Positions 1 to 7,397 of a DNA stretch of 15,189 nt are shown piece by piece. The stretch is from JACXVD01 sp047975785 (GTDB taxonomy: Bacteria; Pseudomonadota; Alphaproteobacteria; Sphingomonadales; Sphingomonadaceae): assembly GCA_047975785.1 (NCBI GenBank), contig JBKEEC010000254.1, forward strand, positions 1 to 15,189, in the 5' to 3' direction. The notes under the pieces are model-generated. The model ran no database searches and had not been told where the DNA came from. It saw only the letters and a list, made by a program, of their open reading frames with translations. A program made the position numbers and the translations under genes. Every line of letters begins with the position of its first letter. Position 1 is the stretch's first letter.

Positions 1-126
1 CCGGTCTTTTTACTCACGACTGCGATGGGCGGAGTTGCTGTCATTCTGTGTCTGGTTGAATGGGCCCGCGTATCGCATATGTCCCGCAAGACAACCCAGC
101 CGGGCGGGGTCGGTGCGCGGGGGTAG
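1..126 (+). CDS. 3' end of an unrecognised membrane protein (partial)
   Basis: Frame 1 is open from the first base to a TAG at 124-126 and gives about 41 residues. A hydrophobic stretch (FLLTTAMGGVAVILCLVEW, roughly residues 3-21) is followed by a basic hydrophilic tail rich in R, K, H and G. That is the usual look of a last transmembrane helix with a cytoplasmic C-terminus. The stop lies 21 nt before the stop of the convergent VIT gene, so the spacing also fits a real gene end. I do not recognise the family, and the segment is too short to name. It could still be a chance open frame, since GC-rich DNA often has these. No terminator hairpin is visible in the 21-nt gap. Confidence 0.4.
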   Translation, partial: PVFLLTTAMGGVAVILCLVEWARVSHMSRKTTQPGGVGARG

Positions 127-147
127 AGCCTTGTTCGGGTCGCTGTT

Positions 148-864
148 TCATACGGCAACGCCTGCGATCTTGCCGATCCCGGCAGTAACCGCCATTGCCG
201 CAGCGCCCCAGAATGTGACCCTGAATATTGACTTGCCAATCGGGGCAGAGCCTGCACTTGCCCCAAGATAGCCCAGCAAGGCCAGACACAGCATTGAACT
301 GGTAATGACTGTCGGCACAACCAGCGCCAGCGGTGCCAGCATAACAGCGAGCATGGGCGCCGCTGCACCGGCGGTAAAGCTTGCTGCCGAGGCTGCCGCA
401 GCCTGAACAGGCCGTGCTGATGTCGCATCTGTTATATGGAGTTCGTCGCGCGCATGGGCACCCAAAGCATCATGTGCCATCATCTGGTCTGCCACCTTGA
501 TTGCCAGTTCATGATCCAGTCCGCGATTTTCATAGATTCGTGCCAGTTCGTTCCGTTCGGCATCGGGCTGTGTGGCCAGTTCCTGTTTCTCACGGTCGAG
601 ATCGGCCTTTTCAGAATCGGACTGGGAGCTGACGGATACATATTCCCCCGCTGCCATGGACAGGGCGCCGCCTACCAGAGCGGCTATACCGGCGACCATG
701 ATCTGCGGCTTGCTGGTGCTGGCAGCGGCCACACCGGCAATCAGGCTGCCGGTTGAAACAATCCCGTCATTGGCGCCAAGAACAGCGGCGCGTAGCCAGC
801 CGATACGCTCTGTCACGTGATGTTCTGCCTGCTGGTGTGTGTGCATATGCAGATGACGGTTCAA
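148..864 (-). CDS. VIT/CCC1 family Fe2+/Mn2+ transporter
   Basis: The protein has 238 residues, typical for bacterial VIT1/CCC1 relatives, which move iron or manganese across the inner membrane. Family signatures are GANDGIVST (residues 30-38) in the first membrane helix and GALSMAAGEYVSVSSQ (66-81) in the second. A charged, Glu/Asp-rich cytoplasmic metal-binding loop follows (about 82-150), then three more hydrophobic helices (about 155-180, 182-203, 213-236). The start is a TTG at 862-864 with AGGAG at 871-875 on the minus strand, six bases away. The nearest ATG is six codons inside and would remove part of the histidines. The first 16 residues carry six histidines, a likely metal-sensing or metal-binding tail. 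The gene sits alone downstream of folC. No Fur or Irr box could be identified. The family call is firm; the transported metal is inferred. Confidence 0.9.
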   Translation of the reverse strand: MNRHLHMHTHQQAEHHVTERIGWLRAAVLGANDGIVSTGSLIAGVAAASTSKPQIMVAGIAALVGGALSMAAGEYVSVSSQSDSEKADLDREKQELATQPDAERNELARIYENRGLDHELAIKVADQMMAHDALGAHARDELHITDATSARPVQAAAASAASFTAGAAAPMLAVMLAPLALVVPTVITSSMLCLALLGYLGASAGSAPIGKSIFRVTFWGAAAMAVTAGIGKIAGVAV

Positions 865-985
865 GAATTTCTCCTGAGTTTGATTTCCAGAGTATTTTCA
901 TCAAAATGCGGTAAAACCAGCAATTACAGCGTTACGCCTGATTCAATGCTAAAGCGAAATGCAGTATAGTGTGATGACGATAATT

Positions 986-1003
986 GGTTCCCGCTTTTTC
1001 GCG
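986..1003 (+). repeat. Fragment resembling one arm of the 70-nt REP-like element
   Basis: GGTTCCCGCTTTTTCGCG matches the right half of the two full elements (2425-2494, 9836-9905) at 17 of 18 positions, then similarity stops. It lies 7 nt beyond the folC stop. It may be a decayed third copy, or a chance match to a low-complexity T/CG motif. Confidence 0.45.
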
Positions 1004-1010
1004 TATAGGT

Positions 1011-2324
1011 TTAGTCAGGGATTTCTTCATTGAGCGCCAGCACATGTCCGGCGAGATAGAGTGAGCCGACAATCAGGATGCGGGCGTTTTTATCTTTAAT
1101 GGCTCGCAAGGCATCGCCCACACTGTCATAGCTTTGGGCCGGTATATTCTGTTCCCGTGCAATGGCAGCCAGCTCTTGCGGTGTGCGGGCATCATGCCCT
1201 TTGATGGGCACGGAATGGATCTGGCAATCAAGCTGCTGCAGCGTGGCGAACAGGCCCGCCGCATCCTTGCGTTGCAACAGGCCCATAACGAGATGCAGGG
1301 TCTCACCCTCTGCCAGTTTCGTGCGCATATGGTCTATCACGACTTCCATGGCCGGGACATTATGCGCGCCGTCGAGCCAGACTTCGGCCCCTTCGGGCGC
1401 GAGCCGGGTAAGCGGACCTGTGCCAAGATGCTGCAACCGGGCAGGCCAGCGCGCATGTTCCATGGCACGTGACAAGGCATATTCCGGCACAGGAACATCT
1501 GCCTGATGACGCAGCATCGCAATTGCAAGCCCGGCATTGCCAGCCTGATGCGCCCCGACCAGACAGGGCATGGGCAAGTCCAGCGAACCATCTGCATCCG
1601 TATAATGCAGCCGCCCGCTTTCGATCCGCGCTGTCCATGCCTGCCCGCGCGACAAGACCGGCGCGCCTTTTTCTGCTGCGATTTCTGCAATTCTGGTGCT
1701 GACAGAAGGAGGGTATTCCATGGTTAGCAAGGGCACGCCCCGCTTGGCGACAGCAGCCTTTTCTGCTGCGATTTCCTCGATTGAATGTCCCAGAAACTCC
1801 TGATGGTCCAGCCCGATTTGCGTAATGCCGCACACGGCAGGTTCCGACACAATATTGGTGGCATCAAGCCGCCCGCCAAGACCTACCTCAAGGATGCAGG
1901 CATCGGCATCATGGCGCGAAAAGGCGAGCAGGGCCGCTGAGGTGATGGTTTCGAAAAAGGTGGTTTCGTTCTCCCCTACCGCATCCAGAACATCGGACAG
2001 CAATTGCGCCAGTTCCTTGTCAGTGACCAGAGTATTGGCGATGCGAAACCGCTCATTCAGGCGGACAAGATGCGGGCTGGTAAACACATGCGCCTTGAGC
2101 CCCTGCGTCCGTATGGCTTCAAACATGTAGGCAATGGTCGAGCCTTTGCCATTGGTTCCGGCAACATGGAAAACCGGCGGAAGCCTGTCTTGCGGGTTAC
2201 CAAGCCGCTCCAGCAGGTTGCGCAAACGCTCATGCCCCAGCAAATCTTTTTTGGCGCTGACTGTATCGAGCCTGTCAAGCTGCGCCTGAACGAGAGGGGA
2301 ATCTGAAATCGCCTTGTCCGCCAT
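1011..2324 (-). CDS. folC: Bifunctional folylpolyglutamate synthase / dihydrofolate synthase
   Basis: FolC joins L-glutamate to dihydropteroate, giving dihydrofolate, and then adds further glutamates to reduced folates in an ATP-dependent Mur-ligase-type reaction in the cytoplasm. The 437-residue protein has the usual length. The N-terminal ATPase domain shows the P-loop HVAGTNGKGST (53-63), SPHLVRLNER (83-92), FFETITSAAL (about 123-132), LEVGLGGRLDATN (145-157) and GLDHQEFLG (171-179). The C-terminal glutamate-binding domain starts near 290 and contains LDGAHN (316-321). The ATG at 2322-2324 has GGAGA just upstream. About 194 nt separate it from the septation gene upstream, filled partly by a repeat element, so it may have its own promoter. 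In many alphaproteobacteria folC follows accD; here it does not. Confidence 0.96.
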   Translation of the reverse strand: MADKAISDSPLVQAQLDRLDTVSAKKDLLGHERLRNLLERLGNPQDRLPPVFHVAGTNGKGSTIAYMFEAIRTQGLKAHVFTSPHLVRLNERFRIANTLVTDKELAQLLSDVLDAVGENETTFFETITSAALLAFSRHDADACILEVGLGGRLDATNIVSEPAVCGITQIGLDHQEFLGHSIEEIAAEKAAVAKRGVPLLTMEYPPSVSTRIAEIAAEKGAPVLSRGQAWTARIESGRLHYTDADGSLDLPMPCLVGAHQAGNAGLAIAMLRHQADVPVPEYALSRAMEHARWPARLQHLGTGPLTRLAPEGAEVWLDGAHNVPAMEVVIDHMRTKLAEGETLHLVMGLLQRKDAAGLFATLQQLDCQIHSVPIKGHDARTPQELAAIAREQNIPAQSYDSVGDALRAIKDKNARILIVGSLYLAGHVLALNEEIPD

Positions 2325-2405
2325 GATCGTTCTCCATCAGTCTGGATAGGCAGAAAGTAAGAGTGCTGCGTCAAGGGTGCAATCGGTTATTTGGCCATAG
2401 AACAT

Positions 2406-2423
2406 TATCAGAAAAAACTGATA
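2406..2423 (-). other. Small perfect hairpin beside the repeat element
   Basis: TATCAG and CTGATA form a perfect 6-bp inverted repeat around a loop of six identical bases (A on the plus strand, U in the minus-strand transcript). It abuts the 70-nt repeat at 2425 and lies between the septation gene and folC. It could help end or stabilise the operon transcript. The stem is short and AU-rich, so its effect is uncertain. Confidence 0.35.
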
Positions 2424-2424
2424 T

Positions 2425-2494
2425 AGCTTTTCGCGAAAAAGTGGGAACCGGTTTTTTGAAAAAAAGAAGCGAAAACAAGAAATTATAGCATCGC
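2425..2494 (-). repeat. 70-nt REP-like palindromic element, copy 1
   Basis: Read on the minus strand, this matches the plus-strand copy at 9836-9905 at 65 of 70 positions, and both copies lose similarity at the same two boundaries. It starts with GCGATGCTATAATTTC and ends with CACTTTTTCGCGAAAAGC. The right half is a clean palindromic arm (TTTTCGCGAAAA). The left arm has mutated in this copy, so the large hairpin seen in copy 2 is weaker. The element begins 24 nt after the stop of the septation gene and has the same orientation relative to that gene as copy 2 has to its upstream gene. Confidence 0.85.
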
Positions 2495-2518
2495 ATCTGG
2501 GCCTGTATCCAAAAGGGA

Positions 2519-3190
2519 TCATTCCCCGGTCGGTGGCTGGTCCTGTAACACTTCGCCGATTTCCTCCCTGCCAAGGCCATGGCGCAGAAGCATGGGAATC
2601 TGCGAGAAAGTGAACAGGAAGCTGAGTGGCATAAAAACCCAGAATTTGGCCCATAGCCAGGTTTCAAATCCGCCATTTTCTGCATTGTAATAGTGACGCA
2701 GAACCTCGTTCAGGAGAGCGAGAAACAGGAAGAATGCCCCCCAGTTGCGTGACAGTTTGAGCCAGCCTTCCTTGTCCAGCCCTTCAAACGCAGCTTCGAG
2801 CAGCCACTGCATCAGGGCGTTGCCCCGTTGCCAGCCTATTAGCAGAACGATGCCGAAAAACAGGTAAAGCGCGGTGGGTTTCAACTGCACAAAGACCGGA
2901 TCGCGCAAAAGGATCGTCAGGCCCCCAAAGCCAACAATCAGAATGGTTGATAGCATCAGCATACGGGATATTTTGCCCAGTATCAGTTTTGATGCTGCCA
3001 GCGCCACCAGTGCCGCGACCATGAAGGCGCCCGTGCTTTGAACCACAGCCATGACCATACCGACACTGTCATGCGAATCTTCGGGAGAAAAATAACGAAA
3101 GGTCAGCAGAAAGACCAGCAGGGGGCCGTAATCGACCACAACATTCAGCCATCCGGTGCCCTTTTTTGCGCTTTGTTGCTGTTGGTCCAT
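2519..3190 (-). CDS. YciB / septation protein A family inner-membrane protein
   Basis: A 223-residue multi-pass membrane protein of the YciB/IspZ/septation protein A family. The role is poorly defined; in other bacteria it is tied to cell division, septum formation and envelope integrity. Hydrophobic helices are visible at about 16-32, 43-68, 76-95, 107-121, 149-166 and 180-200. The family-typical stretch FGGLTILLRDPVFVQLKPT spans residues 88-106, and NWGAFFLFLALLNE (149-162) matches the conserved W-x-x-F-F motif. The N-terminus is Gln-rich and the C-terminal tail is charged. The ATG overlaps the ftsY stop by one base (TAATG), so translation is probably coupled. Placement after ftsY is common in alphaproteobacteria and supports the call. 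Confidence 0.9.
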   Translation of the reverse strand: MDQQQQSAKKGTGWLNVVVDYGPLLVFLLTFRYFSPEDSHDSVGMVMAVVQSTGAFMVAALVALAASKLILGKISRMLMLSTILIVGFGGLTILLRDPVFVQLKPTALYLFFGIVLLIGWQRGNALMQWLLEAAFEGLDKEGWLKLSRNWGAFFLFLALLNEVLRHYYNAENGGFETWLWAKFWVFMPLSFLFTFSQIPMLLRHGLGREEIGEVLQDQPPTGE

Positions 3191-4113
3191 TATTCTACTC
3201 CTGCGATGACGCGTGCGACCAGATCCGGGTCAAACGGCCGTAAGTCATCCATGGCTTCACCAACACCGATGGCGTGGATTGGCAGACCATATTGCTCTGC
3301 CGCGGCAACCAGCACGCCGCCGCGGGCGGTGCCGTCAAGCTTGGTCATGATCAGGCCGGTGACGCCCGCCACTTCCCTGAAAATTCCGATCTGGCTCAAG
3401 GCGTTCTGTCCGTTGGTTGCGTCCAGAACAAGCACGACATCATGCGGAGCCTCCGGATTGAGCCGCCCAAGAACCCGGCGGATCTTGGCCAGTTCTTCCA
3501 TCAGTTCGCGTTTGTTTTGCAAGCGGCCCGCCGTATCAACAATCAGCACATCGCTGCCCTGATCGGTGGCAGCCCTGACGGCATCAAACACGATAGAGGC
3601 CGGGTCGCCGCCTTCAGGCCCGTGAATGACCGGCACACCAATCCGCTCTGCCCATGTCGCGAGCTGCCCGATAGCTGCAGCACGGAATGTATCGCCTGCT
3701 GCAAGCATGACGGTATAATCCTCTTCCTGAAACCAGTGAGCGAGCTTGGCGATTGTGGTGGTTTTGCCTGATCCATTCACGCCGATCACCAATATGACTT
3801 GCGGACGGGGAAAGGCGGTTATTTCCAGCGGTTTTGCAACAGGGCGAAGAATGGCGGCAATTTCTTCGGCGACAGCCTCACGCAGATCCTGCTCGGTAAT
3901 ATCCTTGCCAAAGCGTTTGTCTGACAGTTTCTCCCGGATGCGCGCGGCTGCTGCTGGGCCGAGATCCGACATGATCAGCGCGTCCTCAACATCGTCCAGC
4001 GTTGCGTCATCCAGCTTTGCCGTGCCGACAACGCCGGTCAGATTGTCCGAAAGCCGCTCGGATGTCTTGCGAAAGCCGCCCAGCAGTCGTTCGCTCCAGC
4101 TGGAATCGCTCAT
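3190..4113 (-). CDS. ftsY: Signal recognition particle receptor FtsY (SRP GTPase)
   Basis: FtsY docks the Ffh/4.5S RNA-ribosome complex at the membrane for co-translational insertion of membrane proteins. The 307-residue protein has a short helical N domain (about 1-90) and a G domain. Its motifs are the P-loop GVNGSGKTTT (111-120), DTFRAAA (141-147), DTAGRLQNK (193-201), TKLDGTARGG (257-266) and GVGEAMDDLRPFD (283-295). The long acidic A domain of the E. coli protein is absent, as in many alphaproteobacteria. The ATG overlaps the mtaB stop (ATGA), and the stop overlaps the next start, so it is the third gene of a tightly packed operon. All GTPase motifs look intact. Confidence 0.97.
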   Translation of the reverse strand: MSDSSWSERLLGGFRKTSERLSDNLTGVVGTAKLDDATLDDVEDALIMSDLGPAAAARIREKLSDKRFGKDITEQDLREAVAEEIAAILRPVAKPLEITAFPRPQVILVIGVNGSGKTTTIAKLAHWFQEEDYTVMLAAGDTFRAAAIGQLATWAERIGVPVIHGPEGGDPASIVFDAVRAATDQGSDVLIVDTAGRLQNKRELMEELAKIRRVLGRLNPEAPHDVVLVLDATNGQNALSQIGIFREVAGVTGLIMTKLDGTARGGVLVAAAEQYGLPIHAIGVGEAMDDLRPFDPDLVARVIAGVE

Positions 4114-5285
4114 AACAACAGGCCTTTTTCAATCCGGTGCGGGGTAATGGTGATAATAGTGCCGGGGCGGCTGCCTTCGGGCACTGCAATGCGGGCGAAA
4201 TTTTCCGCATAGCCGGAACCGTCTTTTTCACACAGCACGGATTGCGGCTTTCCGATCAGGCTTTCGAGCCAGTTCTGGCGTGTTTGCGCCACCGCTTCGC
4301 GCAGTTCTGCAGCGCGCTGGCGGATAAGGTGTTTTTCAAGCTGTGGCATCCGTGCAGCCGGAGTTCCGGGCCGTGGAGAGTAGGGAAAAATATGCCCATG
4401 CACGATAGGCAGGTCACGGATAATCGACAGATTGGCCTGATGCATGGCATCGTCTTCTGTCGGAAATCCGGCAATCAGATCAGCGCCAATGGCAATATCC
4501 GGGCGCGTATCAACCAGGCGACTGACCAGATCAAAGGCATTTCCGCGCAGGTGACGACGCTTCATCCGCTTCAGTATCAGGTCATGGCCATGTTGCAGCG
4601 ACAGGTGAATATGCGGCATGACCCGGCTTTCTTGCGTGAACAGATCAAAAAGCAACGGATCAATCTCGACCCCGTCGATCGAGGACATGCGCAGGCGGGC
4701 CAGTTGCGGAAATCTGTCAAGAATAGACCGGACCAGATGCCCAAGGCGCGGGCTACCGGGCAGATCATGCCCCCATGAGGTGACATCCACGCCTGTCAGG
4801 ATAATTTCCGGCGCACCCTGATCCAGATGGCGTTCTACCTCCTGCAGCGCCTGTGCAATTGAAAGGGAACGGCTCTGGCCACGCCCCTGTGGTATCACGC
4901 AGAAAGTGCAGGCATGGTCGCATCCGTTCTGCACGGCGATAAAGGCGCGGGTATGCAAGGGTGGGGCGGGCTTCGAACGAGCGGGCACATTCCATGCGCG
5001 GGAATCCAGCTTGCGATTATTGGCAATCAGCCCGTCCACCTCAGGCATGGCAGAGAGCTGCTCCCGCTCAATATCGGCGGCACATCCGGTTACGATCAAC
5101 CTTGCATCGGGCCTCTCTTTCCTTGCGCGGCGGATTGTCTGCCGCGTCTGGCGCACCGCTTCGGAGGTGACCGCGCAGCTATTGATTACGACAATGTCGG
5201 GCTCATCCTGCAGCAGGGTGCGAATTTGCTCGCTTTCGGAAATATTGAGTCGGCAACCCAGTGAAATGACATGGCTCTGGGTCAC
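4110..5285 (-). CDS. mtaB: tRNA t6A37 methylthiotransferase (MtaB-type radical SAM enzyme)
   Basis: MtaB adds a methylthio group to N6-threonylcarbamoyladenosine at position 37 of tRNAs that read ANN codons, using two iron-sulfur clusters and SAM. From the GTG at 5283-5285 the protein has 391 residues. The N-terminal UPF0004 domain supplies Cys11 (LGCRLN), Cys37 (NSCAVT) and Cys68 (TGCAAD). The radical-SAM domain carries CDHACTFC (Cys122, Cys126, Cys129). A TRAM-like C-terminal part follows from about residue 345. The frame is open for 71 more codons upstream, but that part lies inside dapF and looks like an out-of-frame reading. The GTG overlapping the dapF stop (GTGA) puts the conserved LGCRLN at the expected distance. 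MiaB and RimO are relatives; the sequence style and gene order favour MtaB. Confidence 0.93.
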   Translation of the reverse strand: MTQSHVISLGCRLNISESEQIRTLLQDEPDIVVINSCAVTSEAVRQTRQTIRRARKERPDARLIVTGCAADIEREQLSAMPEVDGLIANNRKLDSRAWNVPARSKPAPPLHTRAFIAVQNGCDHACTFCVIPQGRGQSRSLSIAQALQEVERHLDQGAPEIILTGVDVTSWGHDLPGSPRLGHLVRSILDRFPQLARLRMSSIDGVEIDPLLFDLFTQESRVMPHIHLSLQHGHDLILKRMKRRHLRGNAFDLVSRLVDTRPDIAIGADLIAGFPTEDDAMHQANLSIIRDLPIVHGHIFPYSPRPGTPAARMPQLEKHLIRQRAAELREAVAQTRQNWLESLIGKPQSVLCEKDGSGYAENFARIAVPEGSRPGTIITITPHRIEKGLLL

Positions 5286-6103
5286 GCAAAATCGCCCCAG
5301 TCGAAACTGCCACGGAAGCTCTCCTGTGCAGGACCGGTCATAATCACGCGATTGTCTTGCCCCCAGTCTATGCGCAAGGGGCCGCCGGGCAGGGTGACTG
5401 TAACGCTGCGCTCGACCAGGCCGCGCCGCATGGCGGCAATTGCACTGGCGCAGGCCCCGGTGCCGCAGGCACGGGTCAGCCCCGCACCGCGTTCCCACAC
5501 CATAAGGTTAAGAGATTGCCGGCCCATAACGGATGCGACATTGACATTGACCCGTTCGGGAAAGAGCGGGTCATTTTCAATCTGCGGGCCGAGCCGCTCC
5601 AGAGCAATTGTGTCAATGTCCCTGACAAAAAACACCACATGCGGATTGCCGACATTGACCGCAACGGGATTTTCCAGATCTTCCCAGCCCACCGGCATGG
5701 TAAGTGTGTCCATGGCATAGGCCAGCGGAATGGCATCCCACCCGAATTGTGGCTCCCCCATATCGACAGCAATTCCGCCTTCGGATGGGCGGGTAGAGAT
5801 AATACCGCCTGCCGTTTCTATGCGGGCAGGGGCGCCATGCATCAGGGCTACGGCTCGGCTGGCATTGCCACATGCGCCCACTTCAGAACCGTCAGCGTTG
5901 AATATCCTCATCCGGAAATCGGCTCTTTCATCAATATTATGAGATGGCTCAAGCAAGATAAGCTGGTCACAACCTATTCCTGTCTGGCGGTTGGCCAGAG
6001 CAGCCACCATCGCCCCGCTTAGTGGCGGCAAGGCCTGTTCGCGGGCATCCAGAACAATGAAATCATTGCCTAGCCCGTGCATCTTGGTGAAGGAAACACG
6101 CAT
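5282..6103 (-). CDS. dapF: Diaminopimelate epimerase
   Basis: DapF interconverts LL- and meso-diaminopimelate, the last step before lysine and a precursor of peptidoglycan cross-links. It is a cytoplasmic, cofactor-free two-base enzyme. From the ATG at 6101-6103 the product has 273 residues and begins MRVSFTKMHGLGNDF, the standard family N-terminus. The frame is open 13 codons further up, but those residues have no family resemblance. The two catalytic cysteines are in GACGN (Cys78) and RACGTGACA (Cys213), and GNPHVVFFV (152-160) is also conserved. No strong ribosome-binding site is visible. It is the first gene of the dapF-mtaB-ftsY-septation operon and shares a GTGA overlap with mtaB. Its promoter must lie in the 138 nt shared with the divergent EVE gene; no convincing -35/-10 pair was seen. 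Confidence 0.96.
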   Translation of the reverse strand: MRVSFTKMHGLGNDFIVLDAREQALPPLSGAMVAALANRQTGIGCDQLILLEPSHNIDERADFRMRIFNADGSEVGACGNASRAVALMHGAPARIETAGGIISTRPSEGGIAVDMGEPQFGWDAIPLAYAMDTLTMPVGWEDLENPVAVNVGNPHVVFFVRDIDTIALERLGPQIENDPLFPERVNVNVASVMGRQSLNLMVWERGAGLTRACGTGACASAIAAMRRGLVERSVTVTLPGGPLRIDWGQDNRVIMTGPAQESFRGSFDWGDFA

Positions 6104-6241
6104 AATCACTGCGCATGTATGCGTCCCGACGCCTTGCGGCAAGGGGCGATGATATGGCTTGATCCTGAGACGGGATATGTGAGCGGGCCTTGTTCCCTTC
6201 TGTCAGGGGCTGCTATGGGGCTGTTTGCACCCCGATGGAGA

Positions 6242-6655
6242 ATGACCTTGCGCCGCTGGCTGATGAAATCTGAACCCGATGCCTATAGCTGGGATGATCT
6301 TGTGACCGAAAAGGAAGGCACATGGGATGGTGTGCGCAATTACCGTGCCCGCAATAATCTGGCTGCGATGGAAGTTGGCGATCAGGCCTTTTTCTACCAT
6401 TCCAATGTCGGCAAGGAAATTGTCGGCATTGTTGAAATCAGCGTTTCCGGAATTACCGACCCGACCGATCCCGAAGGCAAATGGGCGGCGGTAAAGGTCA
6501 AGCCGGTGCGCAAACTGGCTCGTCCGGTAACGCTGAAGGAAATCAAGGCGACGCCGGAACTGGCGGATATGGAGCTGATCCGCCTGTCCCGCCTGTCAGT
6601 TGCAGAGGTGAGCCAGGAAGAGTGGGACTTTATTACCGGAATGTCAGAACGATAA
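6242..6655 (+). CDS. EVE domain-containing protein (THYN1-like)
   Basis: A 137-residue single-domain protein of the EVE family, a PUA/YTH-like fold thought to bind modified bases in RNA or DNA. Family motifs are WLMKSEPDAYSW (6-17), WDGVRNYRARNNL (about 28-40), a FFYHSN segment near residue 50 and RLSVAEVSQEEW near the C-terminus. The chosen ATG at 6242 gives the family-typical N-terminus, but its purine tract is only one base away. An in-frame ATG at 6215 has AGGGG five bases upstream and would add nine residues, so either may be real. It diverges from dapF and ends 13 nt from the stop of the convergent secreted-protein gene. No restriction or base-modification genes are near, so a housekeeping role is more likely than defence. 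The exact ligand is unknown. Confidence 0.88.
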   Translation: MTLRRWLMKSEPDAYSWDDLVTEKEGTWDGVRNYRARNNLAAMEVGDQAFFYHSNVGKEIVGIVEISVSGITDPTDPEGKWAAVKVKPVRKLARPVTLKEIKATPELADMELIRLSRLSVAEVSQEEWDFITGMSER

Positions 6656-6668
6656 AACCCTGTCTGTC

Positions 6669-7223
6669 TCAGCCCACACGCTTGCCCTTTACGCCCACCT
6701 GACCATTGATACGGATAAAGTAACTGCCCAGGGCAGCTTTGCGAAACTCGACAGGTTGGCCGACTTTGGGCGGCATCAGGCGCATGGGCGGTGATGGTAT
6801 TTCCCACAAAGCGCCTTCTGCTGTTTCAATCACCCAGCCATTACGGCTTGTGCCGCGGACCTTTGCAATTGTCGTTTCAAGAGTCGCTATTTCTTCCTCA
6901 TCAATATCGACTTTTTCCTTGTTGCCGCCTCCAAAAATGCTCAGATTGGGCAAAGGGAAACCGAAGAGTTTACGGCGGGTCTCACGCACTCTATCACGGT
7001 CAAACAGTTGCAGATTGCCATCTTCTGTGGCTGCAACCAGAGATGCAACCGCCTTGTCATAACAGGCAAGACGCCCCGCATCATCAGGCACAGACTGGCA
7101 CGCTTTAACCGCATTAAAATAAGGGTTGTCGTTATTGTCCTGAGCCGTTGCCGGAGGTGAGAATGCGAAGATGGCAGATATCGCCGCCATTGCAGCAAGG
7201 TTTCGAATCTGGTGGGTCTTCAT
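6669..7223 (-). CDS. Small secreted protein of unknown function with an LACYD motif
   Basis: The 184-residue product has a clear Sec signal peptide. Basic residues sit at 3-8, a hydrophobic core spans about 9-22, and cleavage is likely after ATA (residue 27). The mature part begins with an acidic Asn/Asp-rich stretch. Next comes ACQSVPDDAGRLACYD (41-56), with a pair of cysteines 12 apart (Cys42, Cys54) that probably form a disulfide. The same C...LACYD signature occurs in several periplasmic proteins, including some linked to type VI secretion (TagO-like), but no secretion genes are here. A Gly-rich linker is followed by an acidic helix (105-120) and a beta-rich C-terminal domain with RNGWVIETAEGALWEI (127-142) and a YFIRINGQ segment, resembling a small beta-barrel. 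AGGA lies upstream of the ATG. I do not recognise a named family. Confidence 0.75.
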   Translation of the reverse strand: MKTHQIRNLAAMAAISAIFAFSPPATAQDNNDNPYFNAVKACQSVPDDAGRLACYDKAVASLVAATEDGNLQLFDRDRVRETRRKLFGFPLPNLSIFGGGNKEKVDIDEEEIATLETTIAKVRGTSRNGWVIETAEGALWEIPSPPMRLMPPKVGQPVEFRKAALGSYFIRINGQVGVKGKRVG

Positions 7224-7331
7224 CTCTTTTTCCTTTATCGGGATGCGGTATTATCCGTGTCATAAACAGGGCGAGCAGCCAACTCCGGAACGCGCCGACC
7301 GGCAGCCTGCTTGCCCGGACCTGCTACAGAC

Positions 7332-7359
7332 TTGTCGCGTGTAACCCAATCCCCATAAT
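7332..7359 (+). promoter_or_regulatory. Candidate sigma70-type promoter of the oxygenase pair
   Basis: TTGTCG (7332-7337) and CATAAT (7354-7359) are separated by 16 bp, a reasonable -35/-10 pair. The predicted start of transcription near 7366 leaves a short leader containing AGGAGG at 7387-7392. The site lies in the divergent region between the secreted-protein gene and the oxygenase operon. It was found by eye only. Confidence 0.4.
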
Positions 7360-7397
7360 AATGTTACCCGATTCTGGGGAACAGGCAGGAGGCCATT

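Noticed and set aside
5286..5498. Upstream extension of mtaB by 71 codons
   Set aside because: It lies inside dapF in another frame, is very Arg/His/Cys-rich, and the UPF0004 domain begins correctly at the GTG overlapping the dapF stop.
6128..6147. GC-rich hairpin (CGCCTTG ... CAAGG-GCG) between dapF and the EVE gene
   Set aside because: The stem has a bulge and only a 3-nt loop, no U-tract, and no match to a known riboswitch (for example a lysine riboswitch) could be supported in the 138-nt gap.
6242..6655. EVE domain as a sign of a defence island
   Set aside because: EVE domains do occur with modification-dependent restriction systems, but here the neighbours are housekeeping genes and no nuclease, helicase or methylase is present.
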